NCBI GenBank assembly: GCA_048498995.1
Contig: JBEHWX010000019.1
Span: 1 to 64,000, forward strand
DNA from: JBEHWX01 sp048498995
GTDB lineage: Bacteria; Bacteroidota; Ignavibacteria; OLB7
Direction of reading: 5' to 3'
Length of the DNA stretch: 64,000 nt
Shown: positions 24,968 through 33,472 of the stretch, in pieces
How positions within the stretch are numbered: the stretch's first letter is position 1
Layout of the letters: each line of letters begins with the position of its first letter
Made by a program: the position numbers and the translations under genes
Notes under the pieces: generated by a model
Told to the model about the DNA's origin: nothing
The model's input: the letters and a program-made list of their open reading frames with translations, nothing else
Database searches by the model: none

Positions 24968-25064
24968 CGGTTTCGCGGTGTGTCACGACCTGCTCCGCAC
25001 CGTCGGCCTGGACGCCCGCGTTGAGCCATGCACCTTCGGCCTGGCACCCGCATCCGAGCCATGA
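24506..25064 (+). other. Repeated in-phase small ORFs inside array 1
   Basis: Every unit of array 1 contains an ATG that opens a short frame on the plus strand: 24506-24637 (43 aa), 24657-24773 (38 aa), 24770-25024 (84 aa) and 24882-25064 (60 aa). All begin MK(L/S)LPVR, contain one to four PVRE/PVRD-type inner repeats and then reach FPWSFLRG. In the third unit three single-base losses in the inner repeats sum to a full codon, so FPWSFLRG stays in frame with its ATG. No good ribosome-binding site is visible. Translation is unproven; this could be a chance property of the repeat. Confidence 0.35.
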
Positions 25065-25156
25065 ACTCTCGGAACCTACTTGACAGCCGAGGCTAGAGGT
25101 TCCAGCGCGCCGACGAAATCCCATTCCCCACCCCACTCCCCCCGATTTCTCCCTCT

Positions 25157-25325
25157 CTCATGCCAGCAGAGATTTCATGGTTCGTCATTCTCAATTCTCA
25201 ATTCTCACATCCCCCACTCATGCCAGCAGAGATTTCATGGTTCGTCATTCTCAATTCTCAATTCTCACATCCCCCCACTCATGCCGGCAGAGATTTCATG
25301 GTTCGTCATTCTCAATTCTCAATTT
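25157..25325. repeat. Repeat array 2, inverted relative to array 1
   Basis: Three units (starts 25157, 25217, 25278; periods 60 and 61) of ctcatgccagcagagatttc followed by atggttcgtcattctcaatt. Read on the other strand, each unit is gagaattgagaattgagaat followed by gacgaaccatgaaatctctg, almost identical over about 40 nt to the opening of the array 1 units. The last unit runs into the rodA stop codon (25319-25321). Confidence 0.95.
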
Positions 25326-26596
25326 CTCCTCACGTCCGTTCGGTAGCGGTAGAAATTGAGAAGCAGGCCGACCATGGACATGTTGAGGATCAGCGAGGAG
25401 CCTCCCTTGGAGAGGAACGGGAGCGGAATGCCCATCACCGGCACCAGGCCGATGGCCATGCCGATGTTGATCGTGGTATGATAGAGAAAGATCGCCGCGA
25501 TGCCGAAGCAGATCGTCGATTCGTACTTGTTCCGGAGATGGCTCGCCGTGTCGATCGCGAAATAGACGAGCGAGACGAGAAGCGTGATCACGAGCATTCC
25601 GCCGAGGAAGCCGAACTCCTCGGTCGGCACGCAGTAGATGAAGTCGGTCCACTGCTCCGGGATGTAGCGGAGCTGCGTCTGGGTTCCCTTCAGGAAGCCC
25701 TTGCCGGTCAGGCCGCCGGAGCCGACCGCGAGCATCGACTGGAGCACGTGATAGCCGGCCCCCTGCGGGTCGAGGTTCGGGTCGAGGAACGTCTGGATAC
25801 GCTTCTGCTGGTGCGGCAACATCACGTGGTTGTAAACGAAGCCGGTCGAGAAGCCGATCCCCACCGAGAGGGCGAATCCGAGCGCGGTCACCATCACCGA
25901 GCGGCGGAACAGGAGCATGCAGACCAGCACCACCGCCAGCGCCACGTACATCTGGAGCGATCCGAAGAAGGCGCAGATGGCCACCAGCGCCGGGGCCACC
26001 AGCGAGAAGAGGAGGAACAGATCGGCTCCTCCCCAGAGCGCGATCCCGAGCAGCATCGCCATGTAGACGCTCGACGACCCGAAATCCGGCTCGAGCATGA
26101 TCAGCGCCACCGGCGCCAGGATGATGCCGACCACCGTCCCCAGATCGCGCCAGTTGGCCAGATCCTTCCCCTCCCGGCTCACGAAGTAGGAGGCCATCAT
26201 CAGCGTCCCGATTTTGGCCAGCTCCGATGGCTGCAACGAGAGGGGACCGAAGATGAACCAGCTCTTGGCCCCCTTGGTCACCGTCCCCACCACGAGCACC
26301 GCGGCCAGCAGGAGCAGGCCGAAGACGTAGTTCGGCAGCGTGGCCACCCGAAGCCACCGCTCCGGCAGGTAGGCCACCCCGAGCATCACGATCACCCCGC
26401 CGATGGCGAAGATCAACTGCGATTTGAAGATCGTGGAGGCGCCCGCCTCGTAGGTCGCGCTGTAGATCGAGATGAGCCCGATCGCGACCAGACCGATCGC
26501 GACGAGGAACGTGCGGAAGTCGAAGCTGAGAAGCCCGGAGGAAGTCGAGGTCGACGTCGATGTGTCGATCGCCTCGTCGTAGTAGGATGTTTCCAT
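25319..26596 (-). CDS. rodA: RodA/MrdB peptidoglycan glycosyltransferase (SEDS family)
   Basis: A 425-residue SEDS protein that polymerises glycan strands during cell elongation in the inner membrane. After a polar Thr/Ser-rich N-terminus it has about ten membrane spans and conserved pieces such as FGSSSVYMAMLLGIALWGG, the large extracellular loop with QWTDFIYCVPTEEFGFLGG, and a C-terminal IGLVPVMGIPLPFLSKGGSS that is diagnostic of FtsW/RodA. The start is ATG 26596 (METSYYDEAID), since the longer frame lacks homology. Its usual partner PBP2 (mrdA) is not in this window. The stop codon lies within the last unit of repeat array 2. Confidence 0.95.
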   Translation of the reverse strand: METSYYDEAIDTSTSTSTSSGLLSFDFRTFLVAIGLVAIGLISIYSATYEAGASTIFKSQLIFAIGGVIVMLGVAYLPERWLRVATLPNYVFGLLLLAAVLVVGTVTKGAKSWFIFGPLSLQPSELAKIGTLMMASYFVSREGKDLANWRDLGTVVGIILAPVALIMLEPDFGSSSVYMAMLLGIALWGGADLFLLFSLVAPALVAICAFFGSLQMYVALAVVLVCMLLFRRSVMVTALGFALSVGIGFSTGFVYNHVMLPHQQKRIQTFLDPNLDPQGAGYHVLQSMLAVGSGGLTGKGFLKGTQTQLRYIPEQWTDFIYCVPTEEFGFLGGMLVITLLVSLVYFAIDTASHLRNKYESTICFGIAAIFLYHTTINIGMAIGLVPVMGIPLPFLSKGGSSLILNMSMVGLLLNFYRYRTDVRRN

Positions 26597-26740
26597 AGAG
26601 ACCTGATGCACCGAATCGGTTGCTCCGCCCGGTATGGACCGGAGGCGGAGCGGATGTGTCACAGTGTCGAGGTGAGTCGGAAGGATTCCGGAGCGGCCGT
26701 CCGTCGATCGGCAAGCGGCTCCGGAGCGGAAGAGCCGGTC

Positions 26741-27469
26741 TCAGCGCCGGAGCGCCTTCGGCCGACCGAGAATTTCGCTGATGATGATCGCGCGGCGGAT
26801 CGAGTCGAGATCGCCGAGCGTCTCCTGAATCGCGTCGAACCGGCTCTGCTCATCGTACACGTCGGAGCCGGCCGCGCTCTGGCGCTCGTTGCCGGTGAGG
26901 CCCCGCGCGGAGTGAAAGCCGCTGAACCCCTTCAGGTGGAACGCCTGCTCGGTCGGCTCGGCGATCGGCGCGCGGAAGTCGAACGCCCCCGGATCGAGGT
27001 CGTAGTCGCGCGTCGGACGCTGCACGCCGAGCGAGCGGAACGCGAACGGGTCGCGATCGCCGGCCGGCATCTCCTGGTCGATCGACCGGAGCGGCTCGGC
27101 GGAGCGAACCGGCATCGGAGACCGGCTCGGCGACGGAAGCGGCCTCTCGGCCGACGCGGAGGTCGTGATATCCCTTCCCCGCCGGGCCGCGGTGGTTGCC
27201 CGCCGTGGAGCCGACTCGGCCGCCGGACGTGAATGGCGCTCCAGCTCGGCCACCGCCTCCCTCACCCGATCGGGCAGCGAGCCGGCGTCGGGGGTGTTCC
27301 GGGCGCGGATCGCCTTGAGCGCCTCGGCGCGCTCCCGCTGGAGCTGCTCGCGCCGCGCCTGCGCCTCGGGTCCCCCCTTCTTTCCCCCGAACAGGATCCG
27401 GAGGACGAAAAAGACGATGGCCATGAGGATGACGGGATGCCCCATGATCCAACCGAACAGATCTTCCAT
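26741..27469 (-). CDS. Single-pass membrane protein upstream of rodA, unrecognised
   Basis: A 242-residue protein with one N-terminal membrane span (WIMGHPVILMAIVFFVLRILFG), then a charged KKGGPEAQARREQLQRERAE helix that could be coiled coil, a long disordered-looking Arg/Pro/Ser-rich middle and a short conserved-looking end (SIRRAIIISEILGRPKALR). That end motif recurs in my memory in small membrane proteins of FCB bacteria, but I cannot name the family. It is on the same strand as rodA, 144 bp upstream, so a role near the cell-wall elongation machinery is possible. Inference only. Confidence 0.75.
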   Translation of the reverse strand: MEDLFGWIMGHPVILMAIVFFVLRILFGGKKGGPEAQARREQLQRERAEALKAIRARNTPDAGSLPDRVREAVAELERHSRPAAESAPRRATTAARRGRDITTSASAERPLPSPSRSPMPVRSAEPLRSIDQEMPAGDRDPFAFRSLGVQRPTRDYDLDPGAFDFRAPIAEPTEQAFHLKGFSGFHSARGLTGNERQSAAGSDVYDEQSRFDAIQETLGDLDSIRRAIIISEILGRPKALRR

Positions 27470-28131
27470 AGATAATGGACGGGATTACTGGTCCGAGAGG
27501 AATCTGGAAGGAAGGGCCCCCCACGTCCGGACGGGCGCGGGAACCGATCACAACCGGCAAATTTAGTCGCCCCGAGGGGGGAAATGAAGAGAATTAGACG
27601 GACCGGCGCGCGCCTCACCTCCTCCGGCCGGAACGCGGATCGGGTCCCGGAGCTCCCGGTACGAATCTCCGACGCCTGGAGCCGGAGCGCGAATCCCGCC
27701 GGGAATCGACATTTCCGGTCCGGCGCCCTCCGCGACGCAGGCCCCGCGGGACCGCGACGTCCGGGATCCTCCCGCCGGTTCCGCCCGGGCGTACAATTTG
27801 GAACAGCCCTCCCCGCGGCGACGGCGTCACCCGTTCCCTCGAGACAGGCCCTCCCCCACCCCTTCGCGCGCAGCGTCACCCGCCGAACCGATATACATCT
27901 GAATAGCCATCACGAAGTCGAAGTACACATTCGTGTACTTGAGTCGCGGCGACCGTGGCGGCAAATTGGCGTCCGATCGGGGAGCGCCGGCGCGCGCGGG
28001 AGATGCACCAGACTCCCGGCGCCCATCACGCGGCGCACCCGCCGCGCCCCGAGGGTCCAGGCCGCGCGGCCGGCAACCATAACGCCGGTCCGGGTATCAC
28101 ACGGATCGTGCAATTCCACGGAGAACAATCG
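27470..28131. other. Divergent intergenic region
   Basis: A 662-bp gap between divergent genes. It is GC-rich and has open frames on both strands, but they are Arg/Pro/Ser-rich with no family resemblance and no conserved start. It contains the inverted repeat at 27921-27940; otherwise I see nothing specific. Confidence 0.5.
27921..27940. promoter_or_regulatory. Perfect inverted repeat, possible operator
   Basis: The sequence aagtacacattcgtgtactt has perfect 8-bp arms around a 4-nt centre. It stands out as AT-richer than its surroundings and lies about 190 bp upstream of the small secreted-protein gene. It has the look of a dimeric repressor site; an RNA hairpin is the alternative. Confidence 0.45.
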
Positions 28132-28569
28132 ATGAAACGGATCGCGCTTCCGCTCCTGCTGGCGCTCGCCACCGCCACGCTCGCCACCACCGCGCTGGCC
28201 CGGACGGAGTGGGTGTTCAATCAGGGGGGCTGCCTCGGAGGTGGCTCCTGGTGGTCGGTCTCGAAGTACAACGAGGGGGTACTGGTGGAGGCGTGGGGGC
28301 TCAGCTGCGACGGCTTCGAGTGGCACAAGTCCTACTGCAACTTCCGCCGGCTGGATCAGAACCCGCTGGCCGGCCTGACGCCGAACCAGTCCGGAACCGG
28401 GGACGCCGGCCCCTGGGAAGCCTACATGACCTTCGCGGCCAACGGCATCCCCTCCGAGGTGGTGGGCCGCGACGCGACCGGAGCTTACTGGCGCGCCGAC
28501 ATGTGCGAGGCGCCCCCCAGGTCGAAATCGGCACCGTCACCGGGCATGCGACGACGGAATCTCAACTGA
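28132..28569 (+). CDS. Small secreted protein, unrecognised
   Basis: A 145-residue protein with a clear signal peptide (MKRIALPLLLALATATLATT, cleavage after ALA). The mature part has four cysteines in the core (GGCLGGG, GLSCDGF, SYCNF, DMCEAP), which could form two disulphides in the periplasm or outside the cell, and is rich in Trp and aromatic residues. Start ATG 28132 has GGAG about 9 nt upstream. No known family was recognised. A hairpin follows the gene at 28617-28643. Confidence 0.75.
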   Translation: MKRIALPLLLALATATLATTALARTEWVFNQGGCLGGGSWWSVSKYNEGVLVEAWGLSCDGFEWHKSYCNFRRLDQNPLAGLTPNQSGTGDAGPWEAYMTFAANGIPSEVVGRDATGAYWRADMCEAPPRSKSAPSPGMRRRNLN

Positions 28570-28616
28570 GCTCCGATCCGAGCCGGATCGGGAGGATACG
28601 ATGACCACGACGATCG

Positions 28617-28643
28617 GAGGCCGGGCCGGAAGTGCCCGGCCTC
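28617..28643. terminator. GC hairpin after small secreted-protein gene
   Basis: Ten-base arms gaggccgggc / gcccggcctc with a 7-nt loop, 48 nt after the stop codon at 28569. No T run follows on the plus strand, so termination efficiency is uncertain. Confidence 0.5.
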
Positions 28644-28786
28644 GTCGTTCGCGCCGGCCGCGAAAGATCGGCGGCGACAACCGTGGCACTGTTTGTGATA
28701 CGCTCCGACGGGGGTGTCGTTCGGATTTCTTGGCATCATCGCATATTTTCGGCCACCCTGAGCGACATCCTTTCACGTAGAACTGC

Positions 28787-29737
28787 ATGAGTCACGTCCC
28801 GCTACGCGTTGTTCCAGCTTCGATTCGTTGGTTCGCGCTGTTCCTTCTGATGACCGGCGGGGCTCGTCTCGACGCCCAGTCGCTTCAACGGCCGGCGCCG
28901 GACGAAGCGTCGGCCGGATCCTCGACGCTTCCCGCGACTGCGCTTCCGGCGACGTCGCTTCCCGCGACTGCGCTTCCCGCGGCGGCGCTTCCGGCGACGG
29001 CGCTTCCGATGGCTCCTCCGGAGCCGCCGAGCGACGTTCTGACCCCCGAGGTCCGGCGGAACACGCCGAACCTGAAGGTCGGGCTGCGCGCCGGATTCAA
29101 TCGTACCGCCTACTCGAACGACCGTTACCTGAACAACACGCTGATCGACGTCGGCGACGTCTCCGGCGAGACCGATGTCTACGGATCGGCGGCCGGGTTC
29201 GGTTATCAGTTCGGCGCCGAGCTCGAATATCCGTTCAACTCCAGCCTTTCGCTGGTGGTCGGCGGCGGCTACGAGCAGGTCCACTTCGGCAACAACGGCG
29301 CGGTGCGCGAGCAATGCCAGAGCTCCTCCGGGGCGATCTCGCTCGGCAACTCGGTGCACACCTTCGACGCGACGATCGACTACGCGAAGCTGGCGGCCAG
29401 CATCAAGCTCCGCCTGACGAAATTCTATTTCATGGTGGGGCTCACGACCGCGCATCCGGTCTCCTCCTCGCTGACGCGTAGCCGGACGTTCGGCGGCGCC
29501 GACTGCTATTTCCCGGGAACCGGGCTGCAGACGATCGAGGAATCCGGGGAGGTGCCGAGCGTCTCCTCGCTTCATTACGCCTTCCGACTCGGCGCCGGGC
29601 TGATCTATCATCTCGGCGACCGGCTCGAATTCTCTCCGGAGCTGACGCTCGACTTCGGATCCAACGCGATCAACAAATCGCCGAACTCCGATATCGGCGT
29701 CTACTCCATCAGCGCGGTGCTTCGCTACGACATCTGA
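28787..29737 (+). CDS. Outer-membrane beta-barrel protein with LPATA repeat linker
   Basis: A 316-residue protein with a signal sequence (to about LDAQ), a low-complexity linker of seven LPATALPA-type repeats (about residues 47-75, encoded by tandem 15-bp repeats), and a C-terminal domain of alternating amphipathic strands starting LKVGLRAGFNRTAYSND and ending in VLRYDI. This matches small porin-like or PorT-type outer-membrane barrels of FCB bacteria. The stop codon overlaps the start of the next gene (TGATG), so the barrel and the OmpA-type lipoprotein are translationally coupled and probably work together at the outer membrane. Confidence 0.82.
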   Translation: MSHVPLRVVPASIRWFALFLLMTGGARLDAQSLQRPAPDEASAGSSTLPATALPATSLPATALPAAALPATALPMAPPEPPSDVLTPEVRRNTPNLKVGLRAGFNRTAYSNDRYLNNTLIDVGDVSGETDVYGSAAGFGYQFGAELEYPFNSSLSLVVGGGYEQVHFGNNGAVREQCQSSSGAISLGNSVHTFDATIDYAKLAASIKLRLTKFYFMVGLTTAHPVSSSLTRSRTFGGADCYFPGTGLQTIEESGEVPSVSSLHYAFRLGAGLIYHLGDRLEFSPELTLDFGSNAINKSPNSDIGVYSISAVLRYDI

Positions 29738-31392
29738 TGAGGCTCATGACGATATCTCCCGACCGATGGCAGAAGCGGAACCCGCTGCGAGCCCCGCGCG
29801 CCTGGCGCGCCTCATCGACGTTCGCGTCGGCGGCATTGACCGCGGCGCTGGCCATCGCGCCGCCGGCGGCATCGCTGCTCCTCACCGGATGCGGCTCCTC
29901 CTCCGGCTCGCTGGCCCCGGTCTCGAAGCTCAATCCCGAACAGGTTCCGGCGCACCGTGAGCTCGCCATCAGCCCGGTGAGCGCGCTAAACTCCGCGGCC
30001 GACGAGTTCGGCATGACGATGCCGCTGGACACGACGCTCGGCTACTTCACCTCCTCCCGCGCCGGCGCGCTCGGCAAGCACAGCATCTTCTACAGCCGCA
30101 GGACCGGCTCCACCTGGACCGTGCCGGCGCTGGCCGTCGAGATCAACAACGCACGGAGCAACGGCGGGCCGTCGATCACGCCGGGGGGCGAGGCGCTCTA
30201 CTTCACCGGCTGCGATTACGGCTTCGGCGACTGCGATCTGTATCGCGTCGACGTGGGCCCGCGCGGCGAGGTGCCGCCGGAGACCTCCCCCTGGACCGTG
30301 CCGGTGAACCTCGGGCTGACGGTCAACGGACGCGGCTGGGAGTCGCAGCCCTGCGTGGCCGCCGATGGCTCCATCCTCTATTTCTCCAGCGATCGTCCCG
30401 ACGGCTTCGGCGGCAAGGACATCTGGTACTCCCGCCGCGCGCGCGACGGCTCCTGGGAGCGACCGATCAACGCCGGCCCGCGCGTCAACACCGCGTTCGA
30501 CGAGGTGAGCCCCTGGGTCTCCCCGGACGGACGGACCCTCTACTTCAGCTCGAACGGGATGCCGGGGCTCGGCGGCTTCGATGTCTTCGAGGCGCACAAC
30601 GCCATCGGCGGCGGCACGGTGGTGCAGAACGTCGGCACGCCGATCAACAGTCCGTCCGACGAGATCACCTTCTCCCTCTCCTCCGACGGGTCGCATGCGT
30701 TCGTCGCCTCCAACCGGGCCGGCGGGTCCGGCGGCTACGACCTTTATCAGATCTCCGCGCCGCCGGTGCCGGTGGATCCGTTCGTGATCGCCCGCGGCAG
30801 CGTGCGCGACGAGCGGGGACGGCCGGTGGTGGCGACCATCGAGGTCACCGATCTGTCGAGCAACATCCCGCTCGGACGCTTCATGAGCGAGCCGGACAGC
30901 GGGATGTACGTGGCGATACTCCCGCGCGGCGTGGACTACGCCCTGACGGCCGTGGCTCCCGGCCATCTCTTCCTGTCGCGGCAGCTCACCGTGGACCGCG
31001 ATCTGGAGCGGAACGACGTGCGCCAGGTCGACTTTCAGCTCCAGCCGATCGTCGGCACCGTGCGGCTGCTGGTCTTCTTCGACACCGGCGAGAGCAACCT
31101 GGAGAAGGAATCGATCAACGACCTGAACCGGGCGGTGGCCTTTCTCGAGGCCAACCCGGACGTGAGGGTGGAGGTCGCCGGGCACACCGACAACACCGGC
31201 GACGAGGGGGCGAACTTCGAGCTGTCGGCCGAGCGGGCCCGCTCGGTGAAGTCCTTCCTCGTCGGCAACCGGATCAACGCCGATCGGATCAAGGCGGTCG
31301 GCTACGGCTCGTCGCAGCCGGTGGCCGACAACGGCACCGATGCCGGGCGCGCCATGAACCGGCGCGTGGAGCTTCGCGTGGTCCGGCCATAA
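29737..31392 (+). CDS. PD40/OmpA-family lipoprotein
   Basis: A 551-residue lipoprotein (lipobox LLTGC, Cys52, with an unusually long N-terminal n-region) carrying PD40/WD40-like propeller blades (ALYFTGCDYGFGDCDLYRV, ILYFSSDRPDGFGGKDIWYS, TLYFSSNGMPGLGGFDVFEA, HAFVASNRAGGSGGYDLYQ), a carboxypeptidase-regulatory-like beta domain (about 345-440), and a C-terminal OmpA domain (about 443-551) with NFELSAERARSVKSFL that binds peptidoglycan. This is the PorE/P60-like layout found near T9SS and barrel genes in FCB bacteria. It is coupled to the preceding barrel gene, suggesting a barrel plus periplasmic anchor complex. Confidence 0.9.
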   Translation: MRLMTISPDRWQKRNPLRAPRAWRASSTFASAALTAALAIAPPAASLLLTGCGSSSGSLAPVSKLNPEQVPAHRELAISPVSALNSAADEFGMTMPLDTTLGYFTSSRAGALGKHSIFYSRRTGSTWTVPALAVEINNARSNGGPSITPGGEALYFTGCDYGFGDCDLYRVDVGPRGEVPPETSPWTVPVNLGLTVNGRGWESQPCVAADGSILYFSSDRPDGFGGKDIWYSRRARDGSWERPINAGPRVNTAFDEVSPWVSPDGRTLYFSSNGMPGLGGFDVFEAHNAIGGGTVVQNVGTPINSPSDEITFSLSSDGSHAFVASNRAGGSGGYDLYQISAPPVPVDPFVIARGSVRDERGRPVVATIEVTDLSSNIPLGRFMSEPDSGMYVAILPRGVDYALTAVAPGHLFLSRQLTVDRDLERNDVRQVDFQLQPIVGTVRLLVFFDTGESNLEKESINDLNRAVAFLEANPDVRVEVAGHTDNTGDEGANFELSAERARSVKSFLVGNRINADRIKAVGYGSSQPVADNGTDAGRAMNRRVELRVVRP

Positions 31393-31503
31393 CCGGCCGA
31401 TCATCCTTCCAGCGTCGTCGGCATCCCGTCCGCGCCATTCGAGCTTCGCGCGGCAATCGCGCACCGCAATCGCGCGCCGCAGCGGCGGCGCACCCGTACC
31501 CGC

Positions 31504-33441
31504 ATGCAGTACCCCTCACCAGATCCATCGGAGCACTCCGGACCCGCCCGCTCCGGAGGTGCCGGGCCGCATGGCCGCGCGCCGCATGGCCGCCCGCCGC
31601 GTCGAGCGCCGCGTCGCCTGCCGGCCGGAGCATTCCTCCTGCCCGGGGCGCTGCTGGCCTCGGCGATCGTCGGATGCGGCTCGCTGCGCGGCGGCTCCGC
31701 CGACCGCTACCCGAATCCGCTTCAGCGGCGCGTTGCCCTGGAATCGGTGGCCCGCCTGAAGGGACGGAACTTCCAGGTGGTGGCCGCGCGGCTCCAGAGC
31801 GGCATCGATACCTCCCTTGCCTGGCGCCAGCTCGACACGCTCCTCGACGCCCCCACCGGCGACATGTTCTGGACCTATCCGGCCGCCGCCTTCTACTTCA
31901 GTTGTCGCGACCTGCTCTCCGACGCCTGGCGCGCCCGGTTCCGCCGCGCGTGGAAACGCTACACCCCCTACCGCGGCGACACCGAGAACCATTTCCTGAT
32001 GCATTACGGCGCGCTCCTCCTCTTCTCGCAGGAGTGGCCGGACCTCCCGGGCTCCGAGTGGTTCAACGGCAAGAGCTCCGCGGAAAACCATGCCGAGGCC
32101 GCCGCCTACCTGAATCACTGGATCGACGAGACCGTGCGCCAGGGGATGACCGAGTGGGACTCCCCCCGCTACATGTACTTCTATCTGACGCCGCTGCTGA
32201 CGCTGGCCGAGTACACCGAGGACCCCGCGCTCAAGCGGAAGTTCGAGATGATGGTCGAGTACCTGCTGGCCGATTATGCCGACGACTACCTGGCCGGCTC
32301 CTACACCGGCGCGCACTCGCGCGACGGGGATGCCTCGGCGATCGATCCCCGAACGGGGGATGTGACCAGCTACGGGGAGTTCTATTTCGAGGACACGCTC
32401 GCCACGATCAACCCGGACCTGGCGTTCACCGCGGCCTACCGGTTCCAGGCCCCGCCGATCCTGGCCGCGATCGCGCACGACCGGAGCGCGTTTGCCATCC
32501 AGCGGGAGCTGAAGCGCTCCCGCGCCCGGATGCGCTACGCCCAGGAGCGCTATACGACGGTACATCGCTACACCTACATGTCCCCTGACCTGGCGCTCGG
32601 CTCGATCGAGGGGGGCATCCAGCAGCCGATCCAGCAGCATACCTGGGGCGTCACCTTCGCGGCGCGGCGTCCGAACAACACGATCTTCGCCCTCCACCCG
32701 GACGTCTCGGCAACGGAGCTCGGGAGCTTCTTTCCGGAGGAGCCGGAGCTGATGGAGGAAGGGGTGCTCGCCTCCAAGGGGAGCTATGCCAGCCCGGACA
32801 AATGGGTCGGCGGCTCCCGCTTCGAGTCGATCGGCCAGTACGCCTCCACCCTCGTCGGACTCTACGAGATCCCGCGCGAGGCGCGGCATCACCACGTCGA
32901 CTTCTTCCTGCCGAAGACGCTGGACACGGTGATCCATGATCCCTCCGGCTGGATCATCTGCCGCATGGGTGGCGGGTTCGTCGGCATTCGGATGCTCCGG
33001 GAGGATTCGCTCCAGTGGATCGACGAGGGGAAGAACATCCGGCTACGCGTGGCCGACCGTCACCTCCGCTATGCGGTCGAGTGCGGTTCGGAACAGCGGA
33101 TCTCCTTCGACGCGTTCATCCGGACGCTGCGCGACGCCGGCCCCCTGGCCGACTCCTCCAACGGCTTCCGCTATCACAGCCCGTTCGGCCCCACCCTCTC
33201 CTTCGCCCGCCGGAGCGACGAGCCGACCCTCTGGCGTCTCGACCAGGTCGACGATCCCGCGGCGACCGGCGGCGGCTCGACGGCGAACAGCGCGGCCGGG
33301 GGAGGTACGAACGCCGCGGGGAGCCCGCCCCTCCTCTTCGACAGCCGCCACCTGCGGAGCGAGCTCGGCAGCGGCGTGCTGGAGTTGAGAGTCGACGGCA
33401 TGCGGCGCATCCTGGACTTCGTGGAGAACACCATCCGGTGA
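31504..33441 (+). CDS. Alpha/alpha-toroid lipoprotein, possible polysaccharide lyase
   Basis: A 645-residue lipoprotein: Arg/Pro-rich n-region, hydrophobic stretch and lipobox AIVGC (Cys58). Residues about 70-370 are helical with repeated aromatic and His motifs (ENHFLMHYGALLLF, SAENHAEAAAYLNHWID, SPRYMYFYLTPLL) that resemble the alpha/alpha toroid of alginate-lyase or heparinase-type enzymes; the C-terminal part from about 400 is rich in beta strands, as in two-domain lyases. A surface or periplasmic polysaccharide-degrading role is therefore possible, but no family-specific catalytic signature is certain. It has a Gly/Ala/Ser-rich insert near 590-615. Confidence 0.7.
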   Translation: MQYPSPDPSEHSGPARSGGAGPHGRAPHGRPPRRAPRRLPAGAFLLPGALLASAIVGCGSLRGGSADRYPNPLQRRVALESVARLKGRNFQVVAARLQSGIDTSLAWRQLDTLLDAPTGDMFWTYPAAAFYFSCRDLLSDAWRARFRRAWKRYTPYRGDTENHFLMHYGALLLFSQEWPDLPGSEWFNGKSSAENHAEAAAYLNHWIDETVRQGMTEWDSPRYMYFYLTPLLTLAEYTEDPALKRKFEMMVEYLLADYADDYLAGSYTGAHSRDGDASAIDPRTGDVTSYGEFYFEDTLATINPDLAFTAAYRFQAPPILAAIAHDRSAFAIQRELKRSRARMRYAQERYTTVHRYTYMSPDLALGSIEGGIQQPIQQHTWGVTFAARRPNNTIFALHPDVSATELGSFFPEEPELMEEGVLASKGSYASPDKWVGGSRFESIGQYASTLVGLYEIPREARHHHVDFFLPKTLDTVIHDPSGWIICRMGGGFVGIRMLREDSLQWIDEGKNIRLRVADRHLRYAVECGSEQRISFDAFIRTLRDAGPLADSSNGFRYHSPFGPTLSFARRSDEPTLWRLDQVDDPAATGGGSTANSAAGGGTNAAGSPPLLFDSRHLRSELGSGVLELRVDGMRRILDFVENTIR

Positions 33442-33472
33442 GCGCTCCGGCGTATCGGATCACGATAAGATC

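Noticed and set aside
24622..25062. Minus-strand open frame across repeat array 1 (GTTTGSSRAPARSPGPAVIS pattern)
   Set aside because: It exists only because some repeat units are multiples of three; its sequence changes frame relative to unit boundaries and has no start signal.
24476..25325. CRISPR array
   Set aside because: Units are 60-150 bp with no uniform repeat-plus-unique-spacer alternation, the inner parts are themselves repeats, and no cas genes are near.
24476..25325. Insertion sequence or MITE remnants
   Set aside because: Inverted copies exist, but no transposase remnant, no target-site duplication and no single pair of terminal repeats is visible; tandem organisation argues against it. 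A genome search could change this.
25160..27232. 690-codon plus-strand frame starting in repeat array 2
   Set aside because: Beyond the repeats it lies antisense to rodA and the following gene and is His/Arg/Glu-rich shadow sequence.
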